NCBI GenBank assembly: GCA_029688955.1
Contig: JARUKZ010000016.1
Coordinates: 35,102-99,101 of the forward strand
Reading direction: 5' to 3'
Origin: Chitinispirillales bacterium ANBcel5
GTDB lineage: Bacteria; Fibrobacterota; Chitinivibrionia; Chitinivibrionales; Chitinispirillaceae
Length of the DNA: 64,000 bases
Shown here: in pieces, positions 1 to 8,892 of the stretch
How positions within the stretch are numbered: the stretch's first letter is position 1
How the letters are laid out: every line of letters begins with the position of its first letter
Program-made: the position numbers and the translations under genes
The notes under the pieces: model-generated
Told to the model about the DNA's origin: nothing
Databases searched by the model: none
The model's input: only the letters and a program-made list of their open reading frames with translations

Positions 1-190
<190 letters not shown>

Positions 191-356
191 TGAAATGATC
201 TCTCCTGAATAAAAACCGTATCTCTTCACTACCTGTATTAACACTTAGTTAACGCAATGGATATGCCGGTATGTTTATTGCAGAAAATTCTTTATTATAA
301 CGATTTAAAATCCCACAAGAATAAGTACGGTACTCCAAAAACCATAGGATGTCACT

Positions 357-1079
357 ATGCACTTTAAAAACAAACGGGTCCTGATTACCGGCGGAACCTC
401 GGGAATAGGAAAAGCGTTTGCCCGGGTACTATCGCAAAAAGGTGCAGCAGTGGCGGTCTGTGCCAGGCGCCAAGAGGCGCTTAAAAAGCTTCAATCAGTT
501 ATCCCCGGGATAGTAACTATCTCTGTCGATTTATCGAAGAAAAAAGAGATTGCATGCCTTAAAAAGATTCTCCAAAAAGAGATGGGCGGAATCGACATAC
601 TGATCAATAATGCCGGGAAAATGGCTCAGTTTGATGTTTCTGATGGATTTCCCAACAGGTATGAAAACGAAATCGCACTTAATCTAAACGCGCCTGTAGA
701 ACTTTGCAGACTCTTTTTACCTCAACTGCTAAAGCGCGATCGGACGGCGATTATAAATGTGACCTCCGGTTATGCCCTGTGGCCAAATAAAACTTCACCA
801 CTGTATTGTGCTACCAAATCAGCGCTTCACTTTTTCACCAAATCGATACGATGGCAGCTTGAAAACAGCACTGTAAAAGTAATTGAAGTATTGCCACCGC
901 TGGTTAAAACTCCTTCTGCTGCAAAAAAAGGGGGAATGGATCCACTTGTGTTTGCCAAAAAGGTGATTTCGCAAATAGAAGATGGCAAAACAGAGATAAA
1001 GATTGCAGAAGTTAAAGCACTTTCGATCTTTATGCGCCTAACCCCTTTTGTAATAGATCGTGTGTTAAGGAAGATGTAA
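357..1079 (+). CDS. SDR family NAD(P)-dependent oxidoreductase (DltE-like)
   Basis: A complete 240-residue classical short-chain dehydrogenase, the usual size for the family. The cofactor motif TGGTSGIG is at residues 11-18, NNAG at 84-87, and the catalytic Ser-Tyr-Lys triad is visible as S137, Y150 and K154 (YCATK). The ARR after the second strand suggests a preference for NADP(H). The sequence resembles the DltE/YdfG-like branch of cytoplasmic SDRs, whose substrates are mostly unknown. It is transcribed away from the broken SDR at the window edge and lies 44 bp upstream of the debranching enzyme, so the two may be cotranscribed. No operator is evident. The family call is secure; the substrate is not. 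Confidence 0.9.
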   Translation: MHFKNKRVLITGGTSGIGKAFARVLSQKGAAVAVCARRQEALKKLQSVIPGIVTISVDLSKKKEIACLKKILQKEMGGIDILINNAGKMAQFDVSDGFPNRYENEIALNLNAPVELCRLFLPQLLKRDRTAIINVTSGYALWPNKTSPLYCATKSALHFFTKSIRWQLENSTVKVIEVLPPLVKTPSAAKKGGMDPLVFAKKVISQIEDGKTEIKIAEVKALSIFMRLTPFVIDRVLRKM

Positions 1080-1123
1080 ATCATTTTTCGGTACCAAAAT
1101 TAATGTAAGCGGATAGTACAAAC

Positions 1124-3367
1124 ATGAACACTCATCTTTTTAAGATTCCCGATGCATCGGTTTTGCCCCTAAAGCTTGTGGCCTGGCGCGGGCAATCGAT
1201 GCTTGTTGCTCAGGCCGATGGTGAGATCAGGGGTGGTGGGATATGCGGGTACTATTTCAGAGGTTCACGCTATCTGTCTAATTTAACATTCGCTATAAAC
1301 GATCATAAACTTAGATTCTGTTCTTGTGCAAAAACTGGTTTCAACAGTATGGAATTTTTCTATATTTATCCGCCGGTCGAAAAGGCAGACACTGGTGGCA
1401 GCGGGTCGGGCATGATAGAGAAGACTGAAGGTATATCTCATCGGGGACTTGATATACGACTCCTTTACTATGTTAAACCATCGGGGCTCTCGGTGGAGTT
1501 TAAGATTACCAATCGCTGGGATACGCAGGTTAATTTCTCTTTTCATACCATGATCAACGCGGACTTTTTACCTATGGATCAGGCTTACAGTAATGGATCA
1601 AAAGATGCCCAAACGGCATCCTATTCCAGGTCAGAAAGGGGAGTACGCTTTACTCATAACGATCCGGATTTTCCTTTGCGTATGGATTTTTTACTACCCG
1701 AATGCTCATCGTGGATTATAGATAAACACAAATTAAGCAGAAGTGTTTTTCTACTTCAGGGAGAAACGGTTACCATCAGGATGAATGTCCAATCGTTTGA
1801 TCCAGCGTTCTTTTTAAGTCCTGTGCAGTGGAAACAACGGGAAGCACGGATGGTAAGCTGGGGTGAATCTCTTACCAGGTTAAGTTCAGATCCTTACTCC
1901 CGGTATCCGGTGATAGTAAACGGATTAATAGATTATCTATGTAGTGCTGCGTTGCTTGAAGGAGAGAGTGATCAGTGGCTTACACCTGCTGCAGGCTATC
2001 CCTACTATCCCTTTCTTTTTGGCAGAGATGCTCTTACGAGCAGTTGGATGATGGCGATGTTTGATGAGGGGCAGAGTATTAGTAATACACTTAGCAGGCT
2101 TGGGCAGTTTCAGGGTAAAAAGGTGGACCATTTCAGGGATGAACATCCCGGAAGAATTATTCAGCAGGCGCGAAATGACCTGCCATCCAGAAAGGGAGAT
2201 AATCCGTTCGATCGTTACTATGGCGATTACGCGTCACCGTTTATGTTTATCATCGCTCTGGCTCATCTGTACGCCTGGAATGGAAATCTTTTCTATGTTA
2301 AAAAGCACTGGGACAGATGCAGAAAAATTTTGGACTGGGCAGAAATGTATGCTGACATGGATGGAGACGGGTTTGCTGAATACTTAACCTCCTCACCGTT
2401 GGGGCCAAGGCATCAGGGCTGGAAAGACAGCCAGAATGCTGTTGTGGATGAATCGGGCCACCTGGTAGATCCTCCTGTTGCTACCTGTGAAGTTCAGGGG
2501 TACTATTATGTTGCACTACAGGCTGCATCACTGTTTGCAATGCTTAACAAATCATTTAGAGATTCTCTTGATTACGCACGGAGAGCCAGAAGGCTTAAAC
2601 GTCAGTTTAACAAAGCCTTTTGGGTACCAGATGGTGGTTACATAGCCTTTGGGCTCGATTCAAAAAAGAGACAGATTCGATCCATGACCTCCAACATGGG
2701 ACACTGTCTTGCTTCGGGTATAATAGATTCCTGCTATATAAAAAAAGTCGTTTCTGCACTGTTTTCATCAGATATGTATAGCGGTTGGGGTATAAGGACT
2801 CTTTCAGCTTCTAATCCTTCCTACAATCCGCTTAGTTATCATCTGGGAAGTGTATGGCCGGTTGAAAATGCCACCATCGCCTTAGGGCTTCGCCGGTATG
2901 GCTTTGATGAGGAAGCTTTAGAGTTGGTGGGAGCAAACTATGAGTTGGCAAAAATGTGGCGTGAAGGGCATATACCTGAATGTATCGGTGGTTACGATCG
3001 TCAAAGCGTCTCGCATCCGGGGGCTTTTCCCCGTGCTAATCAACTTCAGACATGGAACGCTGCTGCCTTTGGGCTCTTTACTCATGTTTTGCTCGGGTTA
3101 CAACCACTTGCACCTCTTAAAACGCTCTTTATAGATCCTATACTGCCTCCATGGCTTCCAACCCTTACGGTAGAAAACCTTCATATCGCAGGTGCTACCA
3201 TCAGTTTAAAATGTACACGCAAAAAGACAGGTAGGACCTTCACCAAAATTTTAAAAAAAACGGGAGAGATTCGGGTACTGTTTCAATCTCCTGTTAATTC
3301 GTTAAACACAACCCTTGCAAAACGGACGCTATCGCTTATTCATGGCAGATTTTCCGGTCATTCATAA
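1124..3367 (+). CDS. Amylo-alpha-1,6-glucosidase / glycogen debranching enzyme-type protein (GH133-like)
   Basis: A 747-residue protein with the two-part layout of bacterial GDE-type debranching proteins: an N-terminal beta-rich domain (about residues 10-260, GDE_N-like) and an (alpha/alpha)6 barrel (about 280-700). Barrel landmarks are FGRDALTSSW near residue 299, GWKDSQNAV near 432 followed by the CEVQGYYY stretch, and YNPLSYHLGSVWPVENA near 567, the GDE C-terminal domain signature. Such enzymes hydrolyse alpha-1,6 branch glucose in glycogen-like glucans in the cytoplasm; no signal peptide is seen. It lies in the same direction as the SDR upstream and the radical SAM gene downstream. A role in recycling alpha-glucan made by the GlgE operon about 17 kb away is inferred. 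Exact linkage specificity cannot be read from sequence. Confidence 0.85.
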   Translation: MNTHLFKIPDASVLPLKLVAWRGQSMLVAQADGEIRGGGICGYYFRGSRYLSNLTFAINDHKLRFCSCAKTGFNSMEFFYIYPPVEKADTGGSGSGMIEKTEGISHRGLDIRLLYYVKPSGLSVEFKITNRWDTQVNFSFHTMINADFLPMDQAYSNGSKDAQTASYSRSERGVRFTHNDPDFPLRMDFLLPECSSWIIDKHKLSRSVFLLQGETVTIRMNVQSFDPAFFLSPVQWKQREARMVSWGESLTRLSSDPYSRYPVIVNGLIDYLCSAALLEGESDQWLTPAAGYPYYPFLFGRDALTSSWMMAMFDEGQSISNTLSRLGQFQGKKVDHFRDEHPGRIIQQARNDLPSRKGDNPFDRYYGDYASPFMFIIALAHLYAWNGNLFYVKKHWDRCRKILDWAEMYADMDGDGFAEYLTSSPLGPRHQGWKDSQNAVVDESGHLVDPPVATCEVQGYYYVALQAASLFAMLNKSFRDSLDYARRARRLKRQFNKAFWVPDGGYIAFGLDSKKRQIRSMTSNMGHCLASGIIDSCYIKKVVSALFSSDMYSGWGIRTLSASNPSYNPLSYHLGSVWPVENATIALGLRRYGFDEEALELVGANYELAKMWREGHIPECIGGYDRQSVSHPGAFPRANQLQTWNAAAFGLFTHVLLGLQPLAPLKTLFIDPILPPWLPTLTVENLHIAGATISLKCTRKKTGRTFTKILKKTGEIRVLFQSPVNSLNTTLAKRTLSLIHGRFSGHS

Positions 3368-3438
3368 ACTTTTATGACGGGATGTAGTTGGTTAAAAAAA
3401 AACCTGTATATAAACCATCATCACTGGAGTCAGCTTTT

Positions 3439-4434
3439 ATGGGAATAGATGATATTTTAAAGAAATCGCATAATGGTGATACGATAGATCTCAATGATCT
3501 GATTGAGCTTCTTAGCTTACCGGTATCTTCACCTGATATGTACAGGGTGATTGCTGAGGCTAATCGTCTTTCGCGGGAACTTTCGGCGGGAAAAGCTGAA
3601 GTGTATGCTCAGTTTTCGGTTAATCTTGCGCCGTGCAACTATGAATGTCAGTTTTGTTCCTTTTCCTATATGAATAATATTTTCAGTGAGTCCACCGAAC
3701 TGTCGCCTTTGGAAGCGGTAGAAAAGGCCCGGCAGTTTGAATCCGAAGGAGCAAATGCAGTGTTTATGATGTCAACAGCTCAGTTCCCCTTTGAACGGTA
3801 TCTGGAAATCGCTAAGGAAGTACGGGATAAACTCAGGCCCCAAACAACGCTTATCGGCAATGTTGGTGATCAATCTTTGAAAAATGCACAACGGCTCAGG
3901 GATGCAGGGTTTAGCGGTGTTTATCATGCGTTACGGTTGAGGGAGGGGAGAGATACCAATCTAATGCCCGAAAAACGGAAAGAATCGATTCTGAATTTCA
4001 AAGAGGCCGGACTTGAAGCTGGTACCTGTGTTGAGCCGGTTGGACCGGAGCATACAAATCGGGAGATTGCCGAAATGATCCAATTTACTGCTGGTTTTAA
4101 TCCTTCTCACAGTGGCTCGGCCAGAAGAATACCCATACCAGGAACTGAAATGGCGAAGCGTGGGATGATTAGTGAGTTGGGTATGGCACACATTGTTGCT
4201 GTTACCAGAATCGGAATGCCGCGAACTGTTTTGGGAAATTGTACACACGAGTTCTGTACACTTGGAGCTTTGGCTGGCGCAAACCTGTTTTGGGCAGAAG
4301 CTGGAGCAAATCCCCGTGATATTGCCCAAAAAACCGAAGAGGGTAGAGGCGAAACTGTCGATAGCTGTAAGACTTTGTTTCAGGAAAGCGGCTGGGAAAC
4401 ACTTGAAGGTACTTCAGTATTTTATAACCGGTAA
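3439..4434 (+). CDS. BioB-like radical SAM protein of unknown substrate
   Basis: A radical SAM enzyme with the CX3CX2C cluster-binding motif CNYECQFC at about residues 66-73. The region after it (beginning SFSYMNN) and the fold resemble biotin synthase. The GNVGDQSLKNAQRLRDAGF segment aligns with the BioB segment that normally carries a cysteine ligand of the auxiliary [2Fe-2S] cluster, but here no cysteine is present, so canonical biotin synthase chemistry is doubtful. I chose the ATG at 3439 because a GGAG lies 9 bases upstream; a TTG at 3388 would add 17 residues but has a weaker ribosome binding site. No other biotin synthesis gene (bioA, bioD, bioF) is in the window. A birA gene exists 41 kb away. 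Substrate unknown. Confidence 0.75.
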   Translation: MGIDDILKKSHNGDTIDLNDLIELLSLPVSSPDMYRVIAEANRLSRELSAGKAEVYAQFSVNLAPCNYECQFCSFSYMNNIFSESTELSPLEAVEKARQFESEGANAVFMMSTAQFPFERYLEIAKEVRDKLRPQTTLIGNVGDQSLKNAQRLRDAGFSGVYHALRLREGRDTNLMPEKRKESILNFKEAGLEAGTCVEPVGPEHTNREIAEMIQFTAGFNPSHSGSARRIPIPGTEMAKRGMISELGMAHIVAVTRIGMPRTVLGNCTHEFCTLGALAGANLFWAEAGANPRDIAQKTEEGRGETVDSCKTLFQESGWETLEGTSVFYNR

Positions 4435-4497
4435 ATGGATGTAAACAAAAAAATAAAGGGATTAGTAGTAGAGACATTTTCCGTAGTTACCCGATAA

Positions 4498-4540
4498 CCC
4501 CCAAAATGCACCCTGTATAAAGCAGTTAAGGCTTTGGGGG
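4498..4540. repeat. 8-bp inverted repeat downstream of the radical SAM gene
   Basis: CCCCCAAA at 4498-4505 is complementary to TTTGGGGG at 4533-4540, with a 27-base loop. It lies in the 242-bp gap between the radical SAM gene and the convergent transferase gene. No T-run follows, so it is not a standard intrinsic terminator. It may still mark the ends of the two convergent transcripts. Nothing else recognisable is in the gap. Confidence 0.35.
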
Positions 4541-4676
4541 AGGTTAATGTATGAAAATGAAACCGGATTTTCTAATCTCATTTTTAGTTGTGGGTGATAT
4601 GTTCGTTCACAGTCATAGAATAGACCGGCTATGATCTTTCTTCCAGACAGTGTTTAGGTATAGTCCCGAACCATCT

Positions 4677-5294
4677 TTACTGATTGTGAGTCTTCCAGCG
4701 TATATAGTCATTAAAAGAATCTATATCGCTTAATGTTGGCATCAGAACTGTTCTTAAATTGAAGGTATTAGAAATCGTTAATGTTTCTTTTAGTAACTTT
4801 GATGTGCCCCATTGGGTAGCATCGAAAATTTTCAATCCCGAATTATTAACTCCTGCAAGATGATATCCTCCATCTTCAACTGGTCCCAGCACTACATCAG
4901 CACCCTCTTTTAGGTGATTTGCAGCTTGAAGTATACAGTCACAACTGCGTTGGGGACAATCTGCTCCAATTAGTATATAGTGGGTGTATCCATGTTTGTA
5001 GCACTGTTTGCAGGCATTTTTCATTCGGTCACCCAGGTCATTTCCCTTTTGTGAGATGAATGTGGTCGCTTTTGTGAAAATAGTTCTCAAGTCTCCGGGA
5101 CCTGAAGTACCAGCATAGGCTACATAATGGGGCAACTTTTCAAGAGAACTGGCGGTTTTTTCCAGTAATTCACGATATATCATGTGGGCTTTGTGTGGGC
5201 CCTCTGTTTGCGCAATGCGTGTTTTTACCGGAACATCTGGTGTTTTTGTGATGACTATAATCACTACCTTATTTAGTACTGTTTGTTGTTCCAT
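4677..5294 (-). CDS. TIGR04282/DUF2064-type GT-A nucleotidyl/glycosyl transferase
   Basis: A 205-residue GT-A fold protein of the DUF2064 / TIGR04282 family (rSAM/selenodomain-associated transferase 1). Visible motifs are VKTRIA at 23-28 after a nucleotide-binding strand, the NDLGDRM stretch near 85-91, GADCP at 110-114, GPVEDGGYHL at 137-146 and a C-terminal LSDIDSFNDY. The family is related to CofC/MobA-like transferases and occurs in arsenosugar- and selenium-linked neighbourhoods, but its reaction is not established. An ATG at 5294 with a GAGAGGA box upstream is a well-supported start. Its neighbours, a radical SAM enzyme and a MerA-like flavoprotein with a rhodanese, recall those neighbourhoods, but no ArsS or ArsM gene is seen here. 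Confidence 0.82.
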   Translation of the reverse strand: MEQQTVLNKVVIIVITKTPDVPVKTRIAQTEGPHKAHMIYRELLEKTASSLEKLPHYVAYAGTSGPGDLRTIFTKATTFISQKGNDLGDRMKNACKQCYKHGYTHYILIGADCPQRSCDCILQAANHLKEGADVVLGPVEDGGYHLAGVNNSGLKIFDATQWGTSKLLKETLTISNTFNLRTVLMPTLSDIDSFNDYIRWKTHNQ

Positions 5295-5495
5295 AAAACT
5301 ATCCTCTCACTTGTTTTCTGCAGGCTTTCCTATCAAAAACATCAAATTTCTTGCCACTTACAGTTTTTTTTATTCTTGTATGTTCAAAAGATCAAGGCTT
5401 TACTCAAACTTTACTAATTTTTCTTGTAGTAAAACTCATATGGCCTAAGTATTGCAAACCAAGTAAATAAAAATCTTACCTGACCGGGGGGGTAA

Positions 5496-6947
5496 ATGAA
5501 GCCGGAAATGATGATACAGCCAATGGACCAATTCAATCAGGTGCTTTTCCAAAATACTCATCCTGCCCGCCATCAAAATCCCACCCCTAAACCCGTTTAT
5601 GATCTTGTGGTAATCGGAGCCGGTTCATCAGGACTGGTTACTTCAGTTGGAGCTGCACAAATGGGTGCTCGTGTAGCTTTAATAGAACGAATGTTTATGG
5701 GGGGATGTTGTCTTAATTTTGGATGCGTGCCATCTAAGGCACTTATACGTTCTGCCAGGGTGGCCTACGAACTGGGTAGAGCCAAGCATTATGGAATATG
5801 CACGGGAGAGTCGTTAGCGGTAGATTTTGCATCAGTTATGAGGAGGGTGCGGCAAATCAGGGCAAAAATCAGTTACAATGATTCAGTTGAAACTATCAGT
5901 AACAAGGGGGTGGATGTATTTTTGGGGGAGGCACATTTCATCGATAAAGATCATATAGAAGTGGCAAATGCAGTGCTTCCCTTTAAACTCGCTGCAATAA
6001 CTGCAGGCGGAAGACCTATGTCACCCCGAATTGATGGTATCGATTCTTCAGAAATTATCACCAGTAAAACATTGTTTACGCTGACCGAATTACCTTCCGC
6101 TATGGCAGTGATCGGAGGTGGGCCTATTGGTTGTGAAATGGCACAGGCATTCGCTCGCTTTGGCACAAAGGTGACCATCTTTCATGCCCATGATCATCTT
6201 CTCGATAAGGAGGATGCCGATGCTGCTGAACTTATACAGAACAGGTTTAAAGCAGAAGGTATTCAGGTGCTGTTGAATTCCCGTGTTAGGAGGGGCAAGG
6301 TTCATGGGAAGCAAAAGACGCTCTATTATATACAAAACGGTGAAGAGCGGCATATTACCGTTGATGCAGTTTTGGCTGGTGCGGGACGAAAACCCAGCGT
6401 TGAGGATCTTCGTCTTGAAAATGTCGGGGTTGAATACGATCCCAAACGAGGCATACACATTGACGATCATCTGAGAACTACAAACAAGCGTATCTTTTCT
6501 GCAGGGGAGATATGTATGAAATGGAAATTCACTCATGCCGCTGAAGCGTCTGCGCAATTACTGCTTCAAAATGCGTTGCTGGGGCATAAAAAGAGGTTAA
6601 GTGATTTGATAATGCCCTGGTGTACCTATACCGATCCCGAAATTGCACATGTGGGGATGTACGAAAAGGAGGCTGTCGCAAAGGGATATCAGGTGGAAAC
6701 TGTTACCCAGCCTATGTCCGCTATAGATCGTGCGATTACCGACAGCGAAACCGAAGGGTTTGTCAGAGTGCATCTTCAAAAGGGCAAAAATCGCATTCTT
6801 GGAGCATCAATAATTGCAAAACATGCAGGGGAAATGATAAATGAGATAACTGCTGTTATGAATGCTGGTGGGGCGCTAAATTTATTATCAAAGACCATTT
6901 ATCCCTATCCTACACAATCGGAAGCGATAAAGAGGGTTTCTGAGTGA
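5496..6947 (+). CDS. MerA-like FAD-dependent pyridine nucleotide-disulfide oxidoreductase
   Basis: A 483-residue class I flavoprotein disulfide reductase. The FAD Rossmann motif GAGSSGLVTSVG starts at residue 41, and the redox-active pair is C72/C77 in CCLNFGCVPSK. An NAD(P)H Rossmann motif VIGGGPIGCEMAQAF lies near 205. The usual second FAD motif with GD is FSAGE here (E338). The C-terminus reads YPYPTQSEA (469-477), like mercuric reductase-type enzymes and without the His-Glu dyad of lipoamide dehydrogenase. There is no N-terminal HMA domain and no C-terminal cysteine pair, so Hg(II) reduction is not supported. It has an unusual 35-residue N-terminal extension. A G-rich ribosome binding site precedes the ATG. 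A broken rhodanese gene follows 64 bp downstream. Confidence 0.85.
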   Translation: MKPEMMIQPMDQFNQVLFQNTHPARHQNPTPKPVYDLVVIGAGSSGLVTSVGAAQMGARVALIERMFMGGCCLNFGCVPSKALIRSARVAYELGRAKHYGICTGESLAVDFASVMRRVRQIRAKISYNDSVETISNKGVDVFLGEAHFIDKDHIEVANAVLPFKLAAITAGGRPMSPRIDGIDSSEIITSKTLFTLTELPSAMAVIGGGPIGCEMAQAFARFGTKVTIFHAHDHLLDKEDADAAELIQNRFKAEGIQVLLNSRVRRGKVHGKQKTLYYIQNGEERHITVDAVLAGAGRKPSVEDLRLENVGVEYDPKRGIHIDDHLRTTNKRIFSAGEICMKWKFTHAAEASAQLLLQNALLGHKKRLSDLIMPWCTYTDPEIAHVGMYEKEAVAKGYQVETVTQPMSAIDRAITDSETEGFVRVHLQKGKNRILGASIIAKHAGEMINEITAVMNAGGALNLLSKTIYPYPTQSEAIKRVSE

Positions 6948-7011
6948 GGGGGTGAGTTACTAAAAAGAGATTGATAGGACTATCTTTTCCTATTTCAATA
7001 AGAAACATGAG

Positions 7012-7307
7012 ATGAAAGTTCTTAACAGCACGAGCTTATCGACCAGGCCTCTTCAGGACAGATTGTTCTTCTTGATGTGCGCCCTGAGCCAGAGTATAAT
7101 CATGCACACTTAAAGGGAGCCTCTTCCATACCACTTTCGCCGCTTAAGAGAAGAGTTGAAGATCTTCCTAAGGATAAAATGATAGTTGCCTACTGTCGCG
7201 GTCCCTACTGTATTCTTTCTGAAGAAGCTGTTACATATTTAAGAAAAAAAGGTTTTCAGGCGTATCGGTTTTTCGGCAATGTGGGCCACTTGAGCTGCAC
7301 TGATTAA
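7012..7307 (+). pseudogene. Rhodanese-like sulfurtransferase, probable single-base frameshift near the start
   Basis: The frame ending at 7307 encodes most of a rhodanese domain: LLDVRPEPEYNHAHLKGA, then the active-site loop YCRGPYCILSEEAV with the persulfide-forming cysteine. This loop form is typical of rhodaneses found in ArsR-rhodanese fusions. The frame is open upstream only to a TAA at 7023-7025, and its first usual start codon is a GTG at 7077, inside the conserved first strand, which would remove the beginning of the fold. An ATG at 7012 opens the adjacent frame; one extra base near 7024 would join it to QHELIDQASSGQIVLLDVRP, a normal beginning. The C-terminus is also short and atypical (NVGHLSCTD). 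I read it as a decaying or mis-sequenced single-domain rhodanese linked to the flavoprotein gene. Confidence 0.65.
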
Positions 7308-7515
7308 TGATCAAAACGTTGTGGGATATTCATAACGGCTGCTTTGAGAGTGTAATGAGAAGGGGGCTATAATGTGCAGGTGCACTGCAATCTTGACCCT
7401 AAGGTGCATTTTAAAACGGGGGAGTAATCGTTGTTTTTGTATAACCGATCATGGCGCAATCGCCGCAGCTAAGGTGGATATTTGAAGTGAAAGTTATACT
7501 GCGTGTGACTACAGA

Positions 7516-7549
7516 CTTTGACCCAGGGTAAAAACACCGTGGGTCAAAG
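7516..7549. terminator. 10-bp perfect stem-loop at the 3' end of the baeRF gene
   Basis: CTTTGACCCA at 7516-7525 pairs perfectly with TGGGTCAAAG at 7540-7549 across a 14-base loop. It lies 57 bp past the stop of the minus-strand baeRF gene, and also downstream of the plus-strand rhodanese remnant. It lacks a flanking T-run on either strand, so it may be a Rho-assisted or bidirectional transcript end, or an operator. The rest of 7308-7605 holds no intact gene. Confidence 0.4.
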
Positions 7550-7605
7550 AAATGGTGTTACGACAAAATGAGAGCTTCTTTTCTTAAAAACTCCCCTTTT
7601 AAGAC

Positions 7606-8766
7606 TTAATACCTTAAAATAGCCGCGGCCACTGAGGGTGCCGGTATTTGTTCTGGTTTTAGCACATACACCACTCCACCCTTTTGCATGGTATTGAGTG
7701 CGGCTGTTTGCAAAAGATCCTCATCACCCTCTTCTAATCTTTCGTGCACCTCTACATTATCAAGTGGCTGATCCTTAATTTTTCCCCATGCATGTGTACC
7801 ACTATCGAGAATAAAGAGCGTTTCAACTCTGCCGTGTGATGAGCCGTTGACTATAGTCTCCAGATCTTCGACGACCATCGGACTGTGTTCACCTTCAAGT
7901 TGTTTGAAAAAATCCAACGCCTTACGCTCTGTTTCCTGAAGATGGGGAACAACGATCTTCCAGGCCAAACTGTGAAGCTCCTCTTCACTTACATTCTCCG
8001 AACCGTTCTGAATACACTCTTCCATCAGGTAGGGATAGGTATTTGCCTCCCTGTAGATTGGATTTTGATATTCAACACCAGCGGTAATAAGAGGTGATTT
8101 GCTGTTTTTAAGTATCGCCCTTATGGCATCATTTACTCGGTGAAAATAGTTTAATATATTAACTTTCCTTTTATCTGTTTGTCTTCCATAGCCAAAAATG
8201 GTTATGGGATTGTTGCCACGACTAATAGAGGGTTTACTGGAAAACTGTACATCCTTTTCTTTTGTATCGAAATGAAGGGTTTCATCAAGACCAGGAGGAA
8301 TAAGGTCTGATTCTACTCTGTTTATGGAAAAACGGTCACATTTGTAGAGCCGTACCCCCCGGATATTAAGTATAAGAAGATAAAACGTTGTGTCACCTGA
8401 AAGCAGAGTAATCAGGGGTTTAAGATGGAATCGTTTTCCCACATAGCTTAATTCCGGAAATGGTTGGGGTAAGCGATAAACGGCCGAATATTCAGTACTG
8501 GCAAAATACACCAGTCCATCACTCATGTGCTGCCAAAAGGGACCGTCATTAAGCAGACGTTTGGCATCTGATAGAAAATCTGATGCTTCTGTACTGCGAA
8601 ACCCCCGCTCGATTAACTTTAGTTCTGCTTGTTTAACCAGGTTTTTGAATCTGGTAGGGTTTTGTTGCATATCGTAACCAGTTTTAATTGTAGGCATATA
8701 GATTGAAACACAATTTGATTTTACTGATGATAATTCTTGAAGCTGATCTCTGGTGAAAATATCCAC
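7606..8766 (-). CDS. baeRF-family (bacterial archaeo-eukaryotic release factor-like) protein
   Basis: A 386-residue protein resembling the bacterial eRF1-like (baeRF) families. It opens with MDIFTRDQLQELSSV and a CVSIYMPT strand, has a central segment with GVRLYKCD and the HFDTKEKDVQFSS stretch, an ILKNSKSPLITAGVEYQNP strand typical of the eRF1-like domain 2, and ends in the AAILRY tail seen in baeRF proteins. These families have been predicted computationally to act at ribosomes or in stress responses, but no reaction is established. An AGGAGGG box sits 8 bp before the ATG. It is divergent from the holin-X-like gene, with a 126-bp shared promoter region, and heads a block of genes of general-stress type. 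Confidence 0.75.
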   Translation of the reverse strand: MDIFTRDQLQELSSVKSNCVSIYMPTIKTGYDMQQNPTRFKNLVKQAELKLIERGFRSTEASDFLSDAKRLLNDGPFWQHMSDGLVYFASTEYSAVYRLPQPFPELSYVGKRFHLKPLITLLSGDTTFYLLILNIRGVRLYKCDRFSINRVESDLIPPGLDETLHFDTKEKDVQFSSKPSISRGNNPITIFGYGRQTDKRKVNILNYFHRVNDAIRAILKNSKSPLITAGVEYQNPIYREANTYPYLMEECIQNGSENVSEEELHSLAWKIVVPHLQETERKALDFFKQLEGEHSPMVVEDLETIVNGSSHGRVETLFILDSGTHAWGKIKDQPLDNVEVHERLEEGDEDLLQTAALNTMQKGGVVYVLKPEQIPAPSVAAAILRY

Positions 8767-8892
8767 TGTTCCCTCCTGTTTTTATGACTCTGTTGTAAGA
8801 AAAAAAGCAAGTATAATGCCAGTGAGTGTTACTGTCCATAAGTGGCATCTCATTTGCCTAATTTTTGTATAGATTAGAAAGGAGCTAAATAG

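Noticed and set aside
5496..6947. Mercury resistance operon
   Set aside because: There is no merR, merT or merP, no HMA domain and no C-terminal cysteine pair in the MerA-like protein.
7362..7573. Possible decayed gene reading YNVQVHCNLDPKVHFKTGE and, after a shift, DHGAIAAAKVDI
   Set aside because: It needs one frameshift and two stop read-throughs, matches no family I know, and its end coincides with the 10-bp stem-loop at 7516-7549, which could create the coding-like appearance by chance.
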